Source: Owenia fusiformis
Lineage: Eukaryota > Annelida > Polychaeta > Sabellida > Oweniidae
Reading direction: 5' to 3'
Assembly: GCA_903813345.2 (NCBI GenBank)
Contig: CAIIXF020000006.1
Coordinates: 22,701,936-22,765,935 of the forward strand
Length of the DNA: 64,000 bases
Position 1 is the stretch's first letter. Every line of letters starts with the position of its first letter. Of the stretch, positions 1-12,074 are shown piece by piece. Position numbers and translations under genes: made by a program. A model generated the notes under the pieces. The model searched no databases. It was not told where the DNA came from and saw only the letters and a list, made by a program, of their open reading frames with translations.

Positions 1-240
1 TGCATACTAGATAATAGATGCCAGGTCAAAACAGTTATTCTGGTACTAAGAAAGTACTCGTACATGTATATCATTCATTTACCCTTGCAAATGGTAACAG
101 GTACATATAGGTTTTTCTGTGAGCTTATATCGTTCCCATTATTCATTTGCACAGTCAGATTATGAGATTAACCTATATCTAGTACTGTAGTATTAATGTT
201 TGCTTTTTACTCTATATACATGTACAAATGAATAAACACA

Positions 241-312
241 AGGAGCACACCCATCGAACTCGCAACCTCGTGGTTACAGCGCCCAATCGCCTAGCCTGAA
301 TGTGCTGGTGCC
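241..312 (-). repeat. tRNA-like fragment, possible SINE head
   Basis: Read on the minus strand, this stretch carries a B-box-like block (GCGAGTTCGATGGG) and, upstream, an A-box-like block (GGCTAGGCGATTGG), in the order and spacing of a tRNA-derived RNA polymerase III promoter. The arms do not fold into a clean cloverleaf, so it looks like a tRNA-derived SINE fragment rather than a functional tRNA gene. It lies in the intron of the partial transporter gene. Confidence 0.3.
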
Positions 313-452
313 CAAAAAAAGGTTGTTTTGTTAGTCGATCTGACTAGGGGCAGCTGATGTTAATGCTTGAACACACCCTTTGGCATTTGCGCTTACATAT
401 TCTTAAACATACACATGTTACTAAACTGTCCTTCAAGGTATCATGAACTTAC

Positions 453-584
453 CAATCCTGCATAGGACAAATAGAGCAACACTGTTGTTAGCAATTTCAG
501 AATTTTGCTTTCCTCTGTTGCTGTATTTTCTTCCTTTTGGCCACTCTCATTGTGGTTTCCTTTCATTGTTCTGTCTGATTCCAT
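453..584 (-). CDS. First coding exon of a second MFSD4/NaGLT1-like transporter (partial; continues left of window)
   Basis: An ATG at 584-582 opens 44 codons that end at a consensus donor (GTAAGT-like, 452-447). The peptide starts MESDRTMKG, is acidic and polar, and ends in the start of a membrane helix (LLTTVLLYLSYAGL). It matches the first exon of the complete transporter gene at 10854-10717 in layout, length (44 versus 46 codons), exon phase (0) and sequence: both carry ...E(S/T)K(I/V)L(K/R)xLTT(V/I)LLYxS...GL. I infer a tandem paralogue on the same strand whose remaining exons lie left of base 1. Bases 1-452 are its first intron. The predicted role is that of the neighbouring paralogue, membrane transport of sugar-like solutes. 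Only one exon is visible, so completeness and function cannot be judged. Confidence 0.75.
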
Positions 585-1037
585 GATGTCTTCAGATTCA
601 CACACGTCAGCTGGTTTCTTTGATCATCTAATAATCAGGTTGATGAAATAAATAAAAATAATGAATTTTATCAATCCTCTATTTTCAAGAAATTATCTCT
701 TATTGCAGTGTGCCTGTGCCTGGTTTGCATACTTCATAAACGTGAGATGGAAGGAGAAACAATTTTAAATGTTAGGTTTCTAAGAAATGAGCATATTTTT
801 CTGCATAATGTACTTACCTAGCAAAGAATAGTAGAATCAGCACATGTAGATGTTAGCACTTGGTGAAAGTACACTTATCTTATAATGGTGCTGCTACAGT
901 ATATCTGTAATGCAAACATCTCTTGTATTACATCTGAACATGTTAGCTAGCTGACCCGAAAGTACATCTGATTGCTATGCCATAGGGAGTTCAAGAACTT
1001 TATGAAACAATATGCAGTATTGATTTCCTTCAATAAT

Positions 1038-2676
1038 CACGGGGGATAAGCAAAACGAGGGCGAAGCCACGGACTGCGACTCGCGTAATTCAAAACGAGG
1101 TTACAACGCATTATAGCTGAACAATGGCGGTAAGTCCAAACTTAATTTGGAAGGCATGTTAGGATTTGGGGTAGATTATTGGTTTGGATATTCTACAGAA
1201 TAGCTAGTATGTTCCAGTCGGTGATCAACATATTCATACTCCATCTGCAATGGCATTCTTGGTGCTCGGCTGTCCAATAGTTTAGCATGAACACAAATGA
1301 ATTCGAAATCTGCCACAAAAATGTAATTTTGTCAATATTTGTCCCTAATATACCGATTTAAACAAAGGAATCAGAAATGACATCGAATTAATATAATTAT
1401 TCATGTTCTGTTGTTACAATTACATCTTCGTGTGATATTTGGTAAGCGGAAACGTACAATTACATAGAAAATTGGAATTTATAATAGTCGCAGTCCATCC
1501 ATCTGCCCAACGCAGTCCGCGACTCAGTGTTGCTTTATATCTGAAGCTGAACGCAATCACAGCCAAAGGTAGATAGCACAATGTGTGTACAGGTGTGGCC
1601 GAAATGGAGCAACTTTGGACAAAATTGAATATAAAGGGCTATTTTAATAGACCTACATCGTGTCTCAATCCATTCTGCAAATATATACAAGCTATCAAAT
1701 ACAGCTGAAATCATGAATTTATGGTAGCTAGCAATATTGATGGACTGTTGGAAAGATCATCCAAAATTACATTAACTCACCAACTCTCCAATTATTTGTA
1801 CCCTTCCCCAAGAGCTTTTATTGCATCATCAAAAAGTTAATTGTTTCGCATTTCTACTTCTTATAAAAAGTCTAAAAAGTCTCACCACTATCCAATTATC
1901 TATATATTTAACCCTATCCACAAATTGGTTTGTAATAAACATATTACGTTGTCATCTTGCGCTCGACTGTTCTGCCAAATACGCTATTGAATTGCCATAT
2001 TTCTAGGTCTTAAACGATACAATATAGCAATTTGGGACATTGATTCAGGTAATAGATATATGTTAATCAACGTAACTTTGAATGATAATCTGGATGCTGA
2101 CTTTCTTTTCCTGAAACAATAATAGCGTAGGAATATAGTTTACACTATCTTATTTATTTCGTGTTCGCGGCTGGACTGCGTTACTTAGAATATCAATGGA
2201 GGCTGTGTTGCGTTGTTGAAATAGCTTTATTTACTGGACTGCGTCCACTATGAATGCGCAGTTTGAATCTAATTTTCTCCTCATGAACACATTCTATTAT
2301 CAAATCATTTTCACGAATTATACTCGGAGCCTCAACTAACCTTTAGATATCAGAAACGCGTTAAAACTCCTTTCAAATGTATAGTGAATTAAATAATATG
2401 CACATACTTTACAGGTAAAATCAGAACTTTGCTACTGTTTTAGCTTGATCTGGACAACTGCTTATTTTCTTATCTATAGACCAACAGTAGATACAGAGTA
2501 ATATTTTGGTCACCGATTAGACACTACGATAGCATTTAGAATACCTGGATTTCTCTATTTTGTCGAAAGAAGCAGAAGGTACTGCCGGATGTCCCTCCAT
2601 TTTGGCGCTGGGCTGCGGTGTAAAGTTACGCGAGTCGCAGTCCGTGGCTTCGCCCTCGTTTTGCTTATCCCCCGTG
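1038..2676. mobile_element. Non-autonomous DNA transposon with perfect 51-bp terminal inverted repeats
   Basis: Bases 1038-1088 and 2626-2676 are perfect inverted copies, 51 bp long, starting CACGGGGGATAAGC. They are flanked by a 5-bp direct repeat ATAAT (1033-1037 and 2677-2681) that looks like a target-site duplication. The 1.64-kb body has no transposase-like reading frame (longest about 97 codons, running into the right repeat). It does hold scattered variants of the terminal word GGACTGCG. This is a deletion derivative or MITE-like element. Identical arms suggest fairly recent activity. I cannot assign a superfamily. Confidence 0.8.
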
Positions 2677-3020
2677 ATAATGAAATTGAACATTATAACA
2701 GAATACTTATACTATATATTGAGTGTATCCTACAATTGATTGTATGGTATAAACAACAAATAGGAATACATACCAAGTCATTTTCGGTTAATAAATGGTC
2801 TGTCCCTCAGAAGGAGCATCTTACTTTTAATCATGGAGAACATTTGCAGTATACTTGCATACTTGACATATGTATATCTTGAATTGCTCGTGGTTTTGCT
2901 AATCGATGAATGTTGATGTTTTTCTGCAACATTATTTTTGAAAAAGTTAAAATGTGAAACTTCTTAAATTAGAAGAGGCCGTATCCCAAGTGAAAAAAGT
3001 CAATGGGAAAATATTGACAA

Positions 3021-3366
3021 TAAATAGGTAATACTCTATTAATTCTTAGCTAACAAATACCTAAAAAATTTATCATGCAAATTAGAGAGAATTACGTTAA
3101 TAAATAGGTGTTAATAATAAGGTATTGTTAACATTCAACGCTCATGTAGAATATTGACTGATTATCAAATGAAAATTACATTGTAACAATAAGGTAAAAT
3201 TAGAAATCTAATAATCATGTATTGATTATCTTCCAATAATAAGCTATATGTTAACAGAATATTACCTAAATATTGTACATATTTATTGTGGAAATATTCT
3301 CTAATTTGCATGATAATTTTTTTAGGTATTCGTTAGCTAAGAATTAACAGAGTATTACCTATTTAT
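3021..3366. mobile_element. Foldback (MITE-like) element
   Basis: The left arm (about 3021-3092) contains AATAGGTAATACTCT, TTAGCTAACAAATACCT and CATGCAAATTAGAGA. All three recur in reverse complement in the right arm (about 3296-3366). The arms are about 70 bp with few mismatches, and the loop is AT-rich and non-coding. Related AATAGGT/TATTTATT words recur near 4510-4640, probably a more decayed relative. Confidence 0.6.
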
Positions 3367-3573
3367 TAGCTATTTAAAACCTATTTGTTGCATTACTCTT
3401 ACCCAAGATGCATTATGGTCTACAAAATTTATTTTCTGCTATAAGAACCAAAAACATTAAATAATATGTAAAATTAGGTGGGTAGGGACACACAAATTCG
3501 AAGTAAATGTGTGACGTATATGTAATTCGCGTGAATATTCAAATCTGGCCATGCAAAGCGTATAAATTAATTA

Positions 3574-3880
3574 ATGGCAAAGTCCAAAGTTTTTTCAAAA
3601 TTTTCTTGCAAAAACTATACAGATTTTGTCAAAAATCTCCCACAAAAGTACCACTTTTTGCAGAATTTACCGCAAAAACTATTGCTTTTATTAGAAAAAA
3701 ACTGGAGAAAAGTACCATCTTATTTCAAATGTACCGTAAAAACTCCAGTTGTTTCAAAATTTACCTCAAAAACTCCCAATTTTTAAAAAATATACGGCGA
3801 AAACTACCAATTTTTTTAAAAACTACCAGATTTTGGAAAAATCTCCCATAAAAGTACCTCAATTTTTGGAAATCTCACGC
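3574..3880 (+). repeat. Degenerate short tandem repeat (AAAACTNCC-type)
   Basis: A phrase like (C)AAAAACTACCANTTTTT recurs with substitutions at roughly 35-40 bp intervals. It produces overlapping lysine/phenylalanine-rich reading frames of 70-114 codons. Their low complexity and presence in two overlapping frames show they are repeat artefacts, not genes. Confidence 0.5.
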
Positions 3881-5688
3881 AAATTGTTCATTTTAGGTTG
3901 GCCCTGGGAATGTAAGATGATATAAGCAATTATTATGGGACATCACTGGTAATTTTATCCATTCAGAATTGTCCTGAAGGCCAGAAGGCTCACAGTTATT
4001 GAAGGACCCTCTAGGCCTCCAGCAGTATTTATCTTCATAATCTTTATAAAATACCTTATATTTTTACTGCATGGTACAATTGGTCATACACAACACATTT
4101 ATGCTTGACCACTTTGACTGTATGAATAGAATTAAAATTTAGCCTTTATAAATTCACAAAGAAAAGAAGATTTGCCCATCTAAACTGGAATAAAACAGCA
4201 ATACTTACATTTTACCTCTCACAAAGTAGACATGCAGAATGTTCAAGTATGTCAGTAACTTCTGAATCTATATTTGATTGGTAATTTTCATACTATTGTT
4301 ATAAAATCATAAAATTACCCAAATCTCTTACAGTTGAACATTCTTTGTCAGCCATTTTTCTTTTGGTTTAAAAAGAGCGGGAAAGTTAATATTTTGCTAA
4401 TACTCACTGCCACATTTCTTATAAGTCCAATTTTAACAATTAGCTAATTTTTATCACCAGGGTAGCAAGGATGACAAAAAGTTACCCAATTATTCAAAGA
4501 GCATTATAACATAGTTATTAGAATAATAAATAGGTGTAATAAATAGCTATTTATTGGCATTCAACTTTCATTGATTTAATGCTCATTTTAACAAATAGGT
4601 TAACTTTTATTAAAATGCATAATTATTAGACCAAAGTTAACCAATTATTACATGAGAATTGCCATTTCTTTTTACGTCAACAATGAGCCCTTCTTGGCTC
4701 TATCACTTATGGTAATAATTAATACTCAAGGTACAATCTAGAATATCCTCTTGACTTCCACTACATTAAGTTCATTATATTCATTTCACTGCTCCAGAAT
4801 CAGCACCCTTTAAATCGAGAAGCCCTCATACAAAATGGGACTATTAATTTAACTGCGATTTCTACCCAATCACTTGAGATATACAGCAATTTAATCCATG
4901 AGATTCAAACAGATCTGTTTTACTTTGTATGAATACTAGCATCTACCATTCTGATACTCATAGCATCTTTCTGTTTCACCAGGGCTGAGAAGAAATGAGA
5001 TGTCATGGTATATCATGATGAGCATCTACAAGTATTTTGATGTTATGAGTATTGGTTATCATTTGAATTATTCTACATGTATTGTAGAATGAAATGTCCT
5101 TTGGTGTTGCGGTCTTAGGTTTTGAAAATGAAACTAGAGTTCACATTGATGGATATACAATTCTCAAAATCGTTGTTCCCTCTTCAAAAGAGGAGATGGG
5201 AAAATCTTTCCTTATAAGGTCAAAATATTTCCCATGATGCAGTTCGTATAGAGACAAATTTATACTTCCTTGTTTTCCCTCATAGGTTTAACATGGGGAT
5301 TTTCGCACCTATTTTTCAAGCGATATTTCGTTCACATTCCCGTACGAGAGTACAGAAAAAATTATTAGAAACGATTGATCTCTTATTAATCTGTACAGCT
5401 ATTTTTTTTATTGTATTGATTCATAGCGTGGTGAAAACGATGATTGAAAAGTGAGAATATATTCCGGAAGAGAAGGTCACATGATCAGTTGACTAGTTGC
5501 CATATTGGAAAAAACAATTCCATTTGACTTTCAATACTTTCATGCCGTTCTTACCGTACTACAAACTGCAACAGCGATGCAAACAACTGAATAAAAGTAT
5601 TCGTCTTCAAATTACATTACAGAGTTACGTTGTAAACCCACTAAGAACTGAGCAGTAGACCAAAGAAGAACAAATTCTGGGAAATCAG

Positions 5689-5696
5689 TGACGTCA
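5689..5696 (+). promoter_or_regulatory. Full CRE palindrome TGACGTCA, possible promoter element
   Basis: TGACGTCA is the consensus CREB/ATF palindrome. It lies about 180 bp upstream of a possible first coding exon at 5874. An ETS-like ATTCCGGAAG occurs further upstream near 5460. Together they could mark a TATA-less promoter, but no transcript evidence is available and an 8-mer can occur by chance. Confidence 0.25.
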
Positions 5697-5873
5697 CTGG
5701 AATTCGACGGCATTTTCAACTTCAGATTTCTTTGGATTTGGGGATTAAGGTTCAAAAGGCCTTGTTATATATCTTTATTACATACATACCTATCATTTGT
5801 GCAAATGCAACTCTACATAAATGTTTAATAGAGTCACAGTGCGGCATTGAAAATAGCACCCCTGTGTAATCCA

Positions 5874-5934
5874 ATGGGAAAGAACCTGGATGTAGACGAA
5901 GTTGTACCATACATTAGAGCTCTTCAAGCAGGAG
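5874..5934 (+). CDS. Possible short first coding exon, unassigned
   Basis: An ATG in reasonable context (CCAATGG) starts about 20 codons reading MGKNLDVDEVVPYIRALQ-A-G-G. They end at a GT donor (GGTAACT, 5935 on) in phase 1. The peptide has the composition of a real N-terminus, and the exon sits downstream of a CRE. I do not recognise the family. I find no obvious next exon before the minus-strand transporter, and it does not resemble the known INTS12 N-terminus. It could belong to a plus-strand gene whose other exons I missed, or be chance. Confidence 0.25.
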
Positions 5935-6471
5935 GTAACTAAACTGAACTAAACTAAACATTATCGCGTATTGGAGTATTTGAAGCATGGGAATGAAGTA
6001 CTTTCATTTTTGCACAATATAAAGATCATATGATAATGATTCCAGTCTGATCATGTACTCAGGCTCCGCCTTCATGCATCACGTGTACGAGTTAGTACAT
6101 GCACTCATGCGTAGTGCTGAACCAACTATCATTTTTGAATTTGAATTTTTGATATTTATTAAAAACTCATGTGTGGTATTCAGTCGGGTGAAGCTTAACA
6201 GCTCTGCAAGGTAAACCAAGGGACCATGAAAATCCTTTGTGGAGTTGATCATAGTAAAGGTGACTGAACCATAATGTCCACCATTTAAACAAATCAAACT
6301 GGTCTATAGTAAAATGAACACGAACACATTGATGTTTGAAAGGAGGTGGATAACTGGCAAATTGACTGGATCTAGGTTAGTGGGTTTGCTGCACCTTGTA
6401 TTCAGTTGTAGTCATATAGGTGTAAAAACATTTAATAGAAGGAAATTAATAGTTAAATACTTCATTTTTAT

Positions 6472-7708
6472 TATCGCACTTTGAAAAAGTGCTATATTGT
6501 CGTCGTCTTGTGCTGTATGGCGGGCGGGCGGGACATAAACCAAATCTTGTCATCAAATTTCCAGGATAACTGCTTACCTGTTCAACTTGAAATTTTTACA
6601 GATGCAAGAGCAGACTAGTACCAAGATCTGATTAGGTTAAGGGCATGCTGGGTAAACTATGTGGCGGCCATTTTGAATTTTTCAACAAATCTTGTCATCA
6701 AAATTCCAGGAAAACCACTTATCCGTTCAACTTGAAATTTTCACAGATGCAAGAGCAGACTATTGGCAAGATCTGATTAGGTTTTGGGTATGCTGGCTGA
6801 ATTACTTGGTGGCCATTTTGAATTTTTCAATTTGGCGGCCATTTTGAATTTTTCAACTTGCTCCAAATTGACCAAATTTTTTTTTTAAAAACATCTACAA
6901 GTTCTCAGAAGTTCAAATCTGACCTTAGATTTCAGATTTGACCTTTCATTCACCTTCAGTGAACTTGAAAAGGTCAAAAAAGTTGATTTTCTAAATTGAT
7001 ATTTTGGATTTAGATTTAGGTCAGCTTAATAACAAAACACCTACTGAGGTCTGAAAAAGTGAAATTTTCAAGGTCGAAGGTCAAGGTCATTAAACTAGGT
7101 CACAAATGATGTTATCCAAGTTTCTCAAAGTTTGAGACTACAAATCAATTCTTGTCATCAAAATTCCAAGAAAACCGCTAACCTGTTCAACTTGAAATTT
7201 TTACACATGCAATAGCAGACTAGTGCCAAGATCTGACTAGGTTTAGGGCATGCTGGGTAAACTACGTGGTGGCCATTTTGAATTTTTCAACAACTCTTTT
7301 CATCAAAATTCCAGGAAAACCACTTATCCGTTCAACTTGAAATTTTTACAGATGCAAGAGCAGACTATTGCCAAGATCTGATTAGGTTTTGGGTATGCTG
7401 GCTGAATTACATGGTGGCCATTTTGAATTTTTCAATTTGGCGGCCATTTTGAATTTTTCAACTTGCTCCAAATTGACCAATTTTTTTTTAAAAAACATCT
7501 ACAAGTTCTCAGAAGTTCAAATCTGACCTTAGATTTCAGATTTGACCTTTCATTCACCTTCAGTGACCTTGAAAAGGTCAAAAAGTTGATTTCCTAAATT
7601 GATATTTTGGATTTTAGATGCAAGAGCAGACTAGTGCCAAGGTCTGATTAGGTTTTGGCCATGCTGGGTAAATTGCATGGTGGCCAGTTTGCTCTTCAAA
7701 GTGCGATA
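6472..7708. mobile_element. Non-autonomous DNA transposon with 14-bp TIRs and internal duplication
   Basis: The ends TATCGCACTTTGAA (6472-6485) and its reverse complement (7695-7708) are flanked by TTTAT direct repeats (6467-6471 and 7709-7713). The body contains a roughly 300-bp segment present twice (about 6537-6870 and 7142-7480), with phrases such as ATTTTGAATTTTTCAA and CTTGTCATCAAAATTCC. There is no transposase frame. A 242-bp derivative with matching ends lies at 39792-40033, and fragments of the body occur near 25.2 and 40.8 kb. Confidence 0.75.
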
Positions 7709-8054
7709 TTTATCACTGTGTGTCTTGTTATTACTGTTTTTATATGAGAGATTAATTTTAGGGATGTTGGGGCTTGGTTTTGGTTATATTTCTCAGTGGT
7801 TCTTTATGTAACCAATTCTTTGTACATGTATATATTTTGGTCTTTGCTACGTTTGCACATGTGATATGATTGTTTAATTAGGAAATAATGTTAATATTAT
7901 TAAAGAATAAAGAATCATTTTCTGAACATTTTAATATTTTCATCATAGAGTTTATGTATCTATATATCATTTTTATATTTCTATATCTAATCATTTCAAT
8001 AATATCATGTCCCGTAGTGATATGATGGAAAACCATGTTTCTTGATTCTTGTTT

Positions 8055-8060
8055 TTTATT
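8055..8060 (-). terminator. AATAAA polyadenylation signal directly after the transporter stop codon
   Basis: The minus strand reads TGA immediately followed by AATAAA, so the 3' UTR could be extremely short. The hexamer is canonical, but AT-rich DNA makes chance occurrence likely and other sites could be used. Confidence 0.35.
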
Positions 8061-10854
8061 TCACATCATTGGTTTCATTTCTACCTCTGTTGCTATCTCA
8101 GTCTGCTTATGTCTCTTTTTGTAAAGTCTTACAGACACATAGGTGAAACAAGACAAGGATGTCATCAATGTCGTTAATGTTACAATAACATAAGAAAAAC
8201 ACATAGCTTGGACTTTGTCAATAAGATATCCAGTCAATAAAGGTACTAAGATGGCCCCTAAACATTGTGATGAAACCAGAATACTTGGTATAATCCCTGT
8301 GGTCACAGGCATAATGTTTTCCTGGTACCATAGCATTGCAGCTACAAATAATGTGGCTTGCCCTATAGATATTCCTAACATTGTTATCCACACTACAATA
8401 AAATGGAATTGGACAAAAATTACAAAGATGATGCTTGACAAAAATGTCATTAAAATATTTATGACGATGAGCTTTGTGACAGTTATCACTTTAGTTGCAT
8501 ATATTGGAATATTTATAAGACGTGATATTGAAGCTATTATCCAGTAAGCTGATATTATCATTGTACCTTGTTGTTTTGTCCAATGAAGACCTTGTACAAC
8601 AAATGGTATTAGAAGACCTCCTATTGTTGATTGTATACTACCATATGCAAAGAATATCAAACCCAGAAAAATGAGAAACTTAATTCTGTAATATCGAGGT
8701 AGTGTATCATGTGTTTGATTTATGACACTTTCCTCTTGGTCATATACTTCAGTTGCCGGCATCGAGCCATTTTTCTTCTTGCATCTCACTAGTATACAAA
8801 AACATAATCCCATTATTCCAACATACAGACCAAGGATCATATACACAAATTGAATGCTAGATCTTGTCATGGTTGTAATATTTGTTAATCCATTGCTCGT
8901 GTTTGTAGAATAATAAGATTCATTCATTGTGAATGTGTGATTGTTGAGCAATATATACTCCTTTTTGATAAACATTTCAGATTGATCTCCTACGATCACT
9001 TCTTTGCTATTGTTATGTGCACTGTGTATTTGCCGTGATAAAAATGGTATTGCAAGAACTGGAGTTATAAATGTACCAGCACTATAAGAAAGATGGAGTC
9101 CTTGGAGGTACGGTCCCGCCTGTTGCCCCCATGTCAAAATCAGTAACACATTATGCACTGAAAATAAATAATTTGGATTAAATGCAATGTTATGTTTGAA
9201 CATTTGATAGTAATAGTACAATAACGTCATTTCAAAGGGCAATATAGTGAAATATTGGACCAGGGCTGAAATAGCAAATTTGAAATAGAAAATCTTACGC
9301 ACTGAACGATATCACTTTTCCCGGGAAACATAGCCGGGCGGATAATGTCATTATTGCCCGACTAAAGTCATTAACGCCCGACACAATATTGCTCACGTCA
9401 ATATAGAGATTTAAATGCCTTCTCAACTAGTACTATAAAACCCCTAGAACAGGCCCTGCAAGGTGGTAATAATAGTGAATTGCACTGCACTTGACATTTA
9501 TTAGTGCTGGTACTGCTGGTATGATAAACCATATTGCTAGACAGGGTGGCCCAAAAAAATGTAATCCATGGGTAACAATACCTAAAACTTTGATTCACAT
9601 TTTGTTAAATAAACATATGTTGACTACTATACTTTTTTAAACTAGCAAGTTTCAAACATAACAGTTAATATTTGATTAAGTAAGAAAATTAAGTTATTTG
9701 TATTACTAATATAAGAAAAATCAAGAGGATTCAATTTTTCTTGACATATTTATGTAATTTACAATCCACAGAATAAGGTTGTGTTTTTATGGTCATCTGT
9801 AAATTGTTTTTACTGCAGTCTCCAGATGTATTTTGTTCAGTGCTATCATTGCAGAACCTAAGGGAAAGTTCAGATGCCTTATTTGCTCTGAATGAAGTAA
9901 TTTGATAAGTGAGTATTTTGGAATATATTGTGATGAATTGAAGGAAATTACTCATCATTTTTTGTGTAACTGTTCCTCAAGCTTTTATAAAAATTGCAAC
10001 ACAAACCTGTATCTGCTAGTCCATTTAATATTCCATATAGACCAATCATCATCATCACTAAGGCAACATGCTGTAACCATGGTGTTATAATCATTAAAAC
10101 AGAGCTCACAATCAAACATACTCCAAGAAGGAGTGACTTATTTATTGTTTTGATATTTGTAAGCCATCCAGCTGAGACACCTCCTAATACCACCCCAGCA
10201 TATCGTGTTGTGAAAGCGAATGACATAGTTGATATGTCTACCCCTAACTGGTCTCTTAGGTCTAGAAATGTTGCAGGGAGAAGACCTTCTATCATACCCT
10301 GAAATTAGAGCACCGTTAAATATTATATTTTTGTATGTAAATCACCTCAAATGTAAGTATAGTGTGCATATTTTTTGATATTTTTTGGAGGTACTCTACT
10401 ACCGGGCTCTATACCAGTATCTTTCGTATTGTTGTTAGTAATTTTGAATTCATCAATATTATTCAGTCAAATACCGAGTCTCAAGAATTTTTCAAGAAAT
10501 CTGGTGGCTGGCGCATATCGAAGCAATCAAAGAAACAATCGAGATAATGACACCTTAATCATGAGTATTTGTACAAAATCTTTGCCCCATCATTGTATAT
10601 CCTCTCAATTTAGCTCAAAATATCACCAGGGACATCGGAACAACACACGATTCCTTTTTATCGATAGGTTTAAACTATTCTCCTTGTGTCTCCTCACAAG
10701 ACTACTGTATACTTACCAATCCCATAAATGATGCATACAGCAATATTGTAGTTAACCATCTCAGAACTTTTGTTTCATTCACATCAGTTGTTTTTTCTTC
10801 GTTTTGGCAAATACCATTCTCATTGTCACTTTTTGTTTTTCCATTTGGTTCCAT
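8061..10854 (-). CDS. MFSD4/NaGLT1-like major facilitator transporter
   Basis: There are three coding exons on the minus strand: 10854-10717 (46 codons, start in CCATGG context, donor GTAAGT), 10298-10007, and 9157-8061 ending in TGA. The phases agree and give 508 aa, close to the usual length of about 510-520 for this family. The N-terminus is short and polar. It is followed by GMIEGLLPATFLDLRDQLGV, the family's first-loop signature G..GPTFLDL. The conserved ADTVHN-VLLILTWGQQ junction with LQGLHLSYSAGTF is spread across the second and third exons. About 12 hydrophobic segments are present. The large central loop (ExxSEMFIKK to NITTMTR) carries N-glycosylation sequons. Relatives include MFSD4A/B and sodium-dependent glucose transporter 1; substrate specificity cannot be read from sequence. 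A paralogue lies at 453-584 on the same strand. Confidence 0.88.
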
Positions 10855-11093
10855 GGTATCTTCAGCTTCACTGCCAGTTGATTATCTGTTGTAGAATTTT
10901 TTCATTATTTTTTTATTTGTTGAAGTACAGTCAGTTATGCATACAGTACAATGTTGTAGTGGCTTGAGTCTGCTGATCAAGTCAAGCAGGTGCAGGACTG
11001 TTATAGAATATGAGATATTGATGAGATTTTATTTAGAAAGTGGCAGATTGTGTGAAAAAGGTTTATGGAGCTGTATCTACAGCTCAAGACTAT

Positions 11094-11383
11094 TGATCAC
11101 AAATTATTAAACTTTATGGTGACATGGAGTTTCATTTGTGGATATATAAATCTATTTATTGAATCTAAATCTAGATAATGCACCAATGATGCAGAATTAT
11201 TAATGAATCATCCTTGCCTCTTTTTAATTTATTCCTTTTTGATATACTGCATTGATCACAAATCATTTAACTTTCTGTTGAAATATAAAATATATCAAAA
11301 TCTAAATAATGCACCAATGATGCAGAATCATGAATGAATCATCCTTGCCTCTTTTTAATTTATTCCTTCTTAATATAGTTGAA
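11094..11383 (+). repeat. Two-copy tandem duplication of about 130-160 bp
   Basis: Each copy begins GATCACAAAT(T/C)ATT and contains AATGCACCAATGATGCAGAAT and CATCCTTGCCTCTTTTTAATT (11094-11254 and 11255-11383). The copies differ by substitutions and a small deletion. Non-coding. The surrounding 10.9-13.0 kb otherwise holds only repeats, and I see no convincing exon there. Confidence 0.65.
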
Positions 11384-12074
11384 ACTTACTCGTATATAGG
11401 CTTTCTTATAGGAATTACCTGAATCTGTATTTAAAGGCTGTACCTACATGTATATCAGCTGATACTTTGACCCTAATTAAACCTGGCAGCCCTTCTCAAA
11501 ATCAATCTCATTGTCCTTGAGAGCATATCTCAATCCCATGCGTTAAATCCACTTGAAAAAATCAATTGACATAACTTCTGTCACATCACCATCACAAAGT
11601 GATATCTGGTCATGAACATCAAAATTAATAACTAGTCCAAAATACCGAGCTGATGGATACCTGCTTCACAGCAATGGCATCACATCTAGCCAGTTTTTCT
11701 ACAATAAAAGCTGACTACTAGCCAAATAAGCAGTGCTAGTTTTTTTAAATTATCAATTTGTGTGCCCTTGAAAAAGATAAAAATTTCTGGAGGCATACAT
11801 TGTACTTTTAGTCTTCTTGCAATATTTGCTTGAATCAATCCCTTCCGCACTTCTTGCTTTACCGATAAACAGCAAGATGAAACTAACTGGAGTTAGTGTC
11901 ATTTAAGATGATGGAAAAATTTGTTTGACATCGATAAGCCTTTTATTCCAGCTAAACTAAGTAAAATCCTTACCATCTGGTTCAAATTGATTGAAGAAAT
12001 AAACATGTGCAATTTTGTTATTTAGCATGTAGGTCTAGTTTCAATTAACTGCTTGGCCATTTATCACGTCTAAG

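Noticed and set aside
8215-8547. 110-codon plus-strand frame
   Set aside because: Antisense to the last exon of the MFSD4/NaGLT1-like gene.
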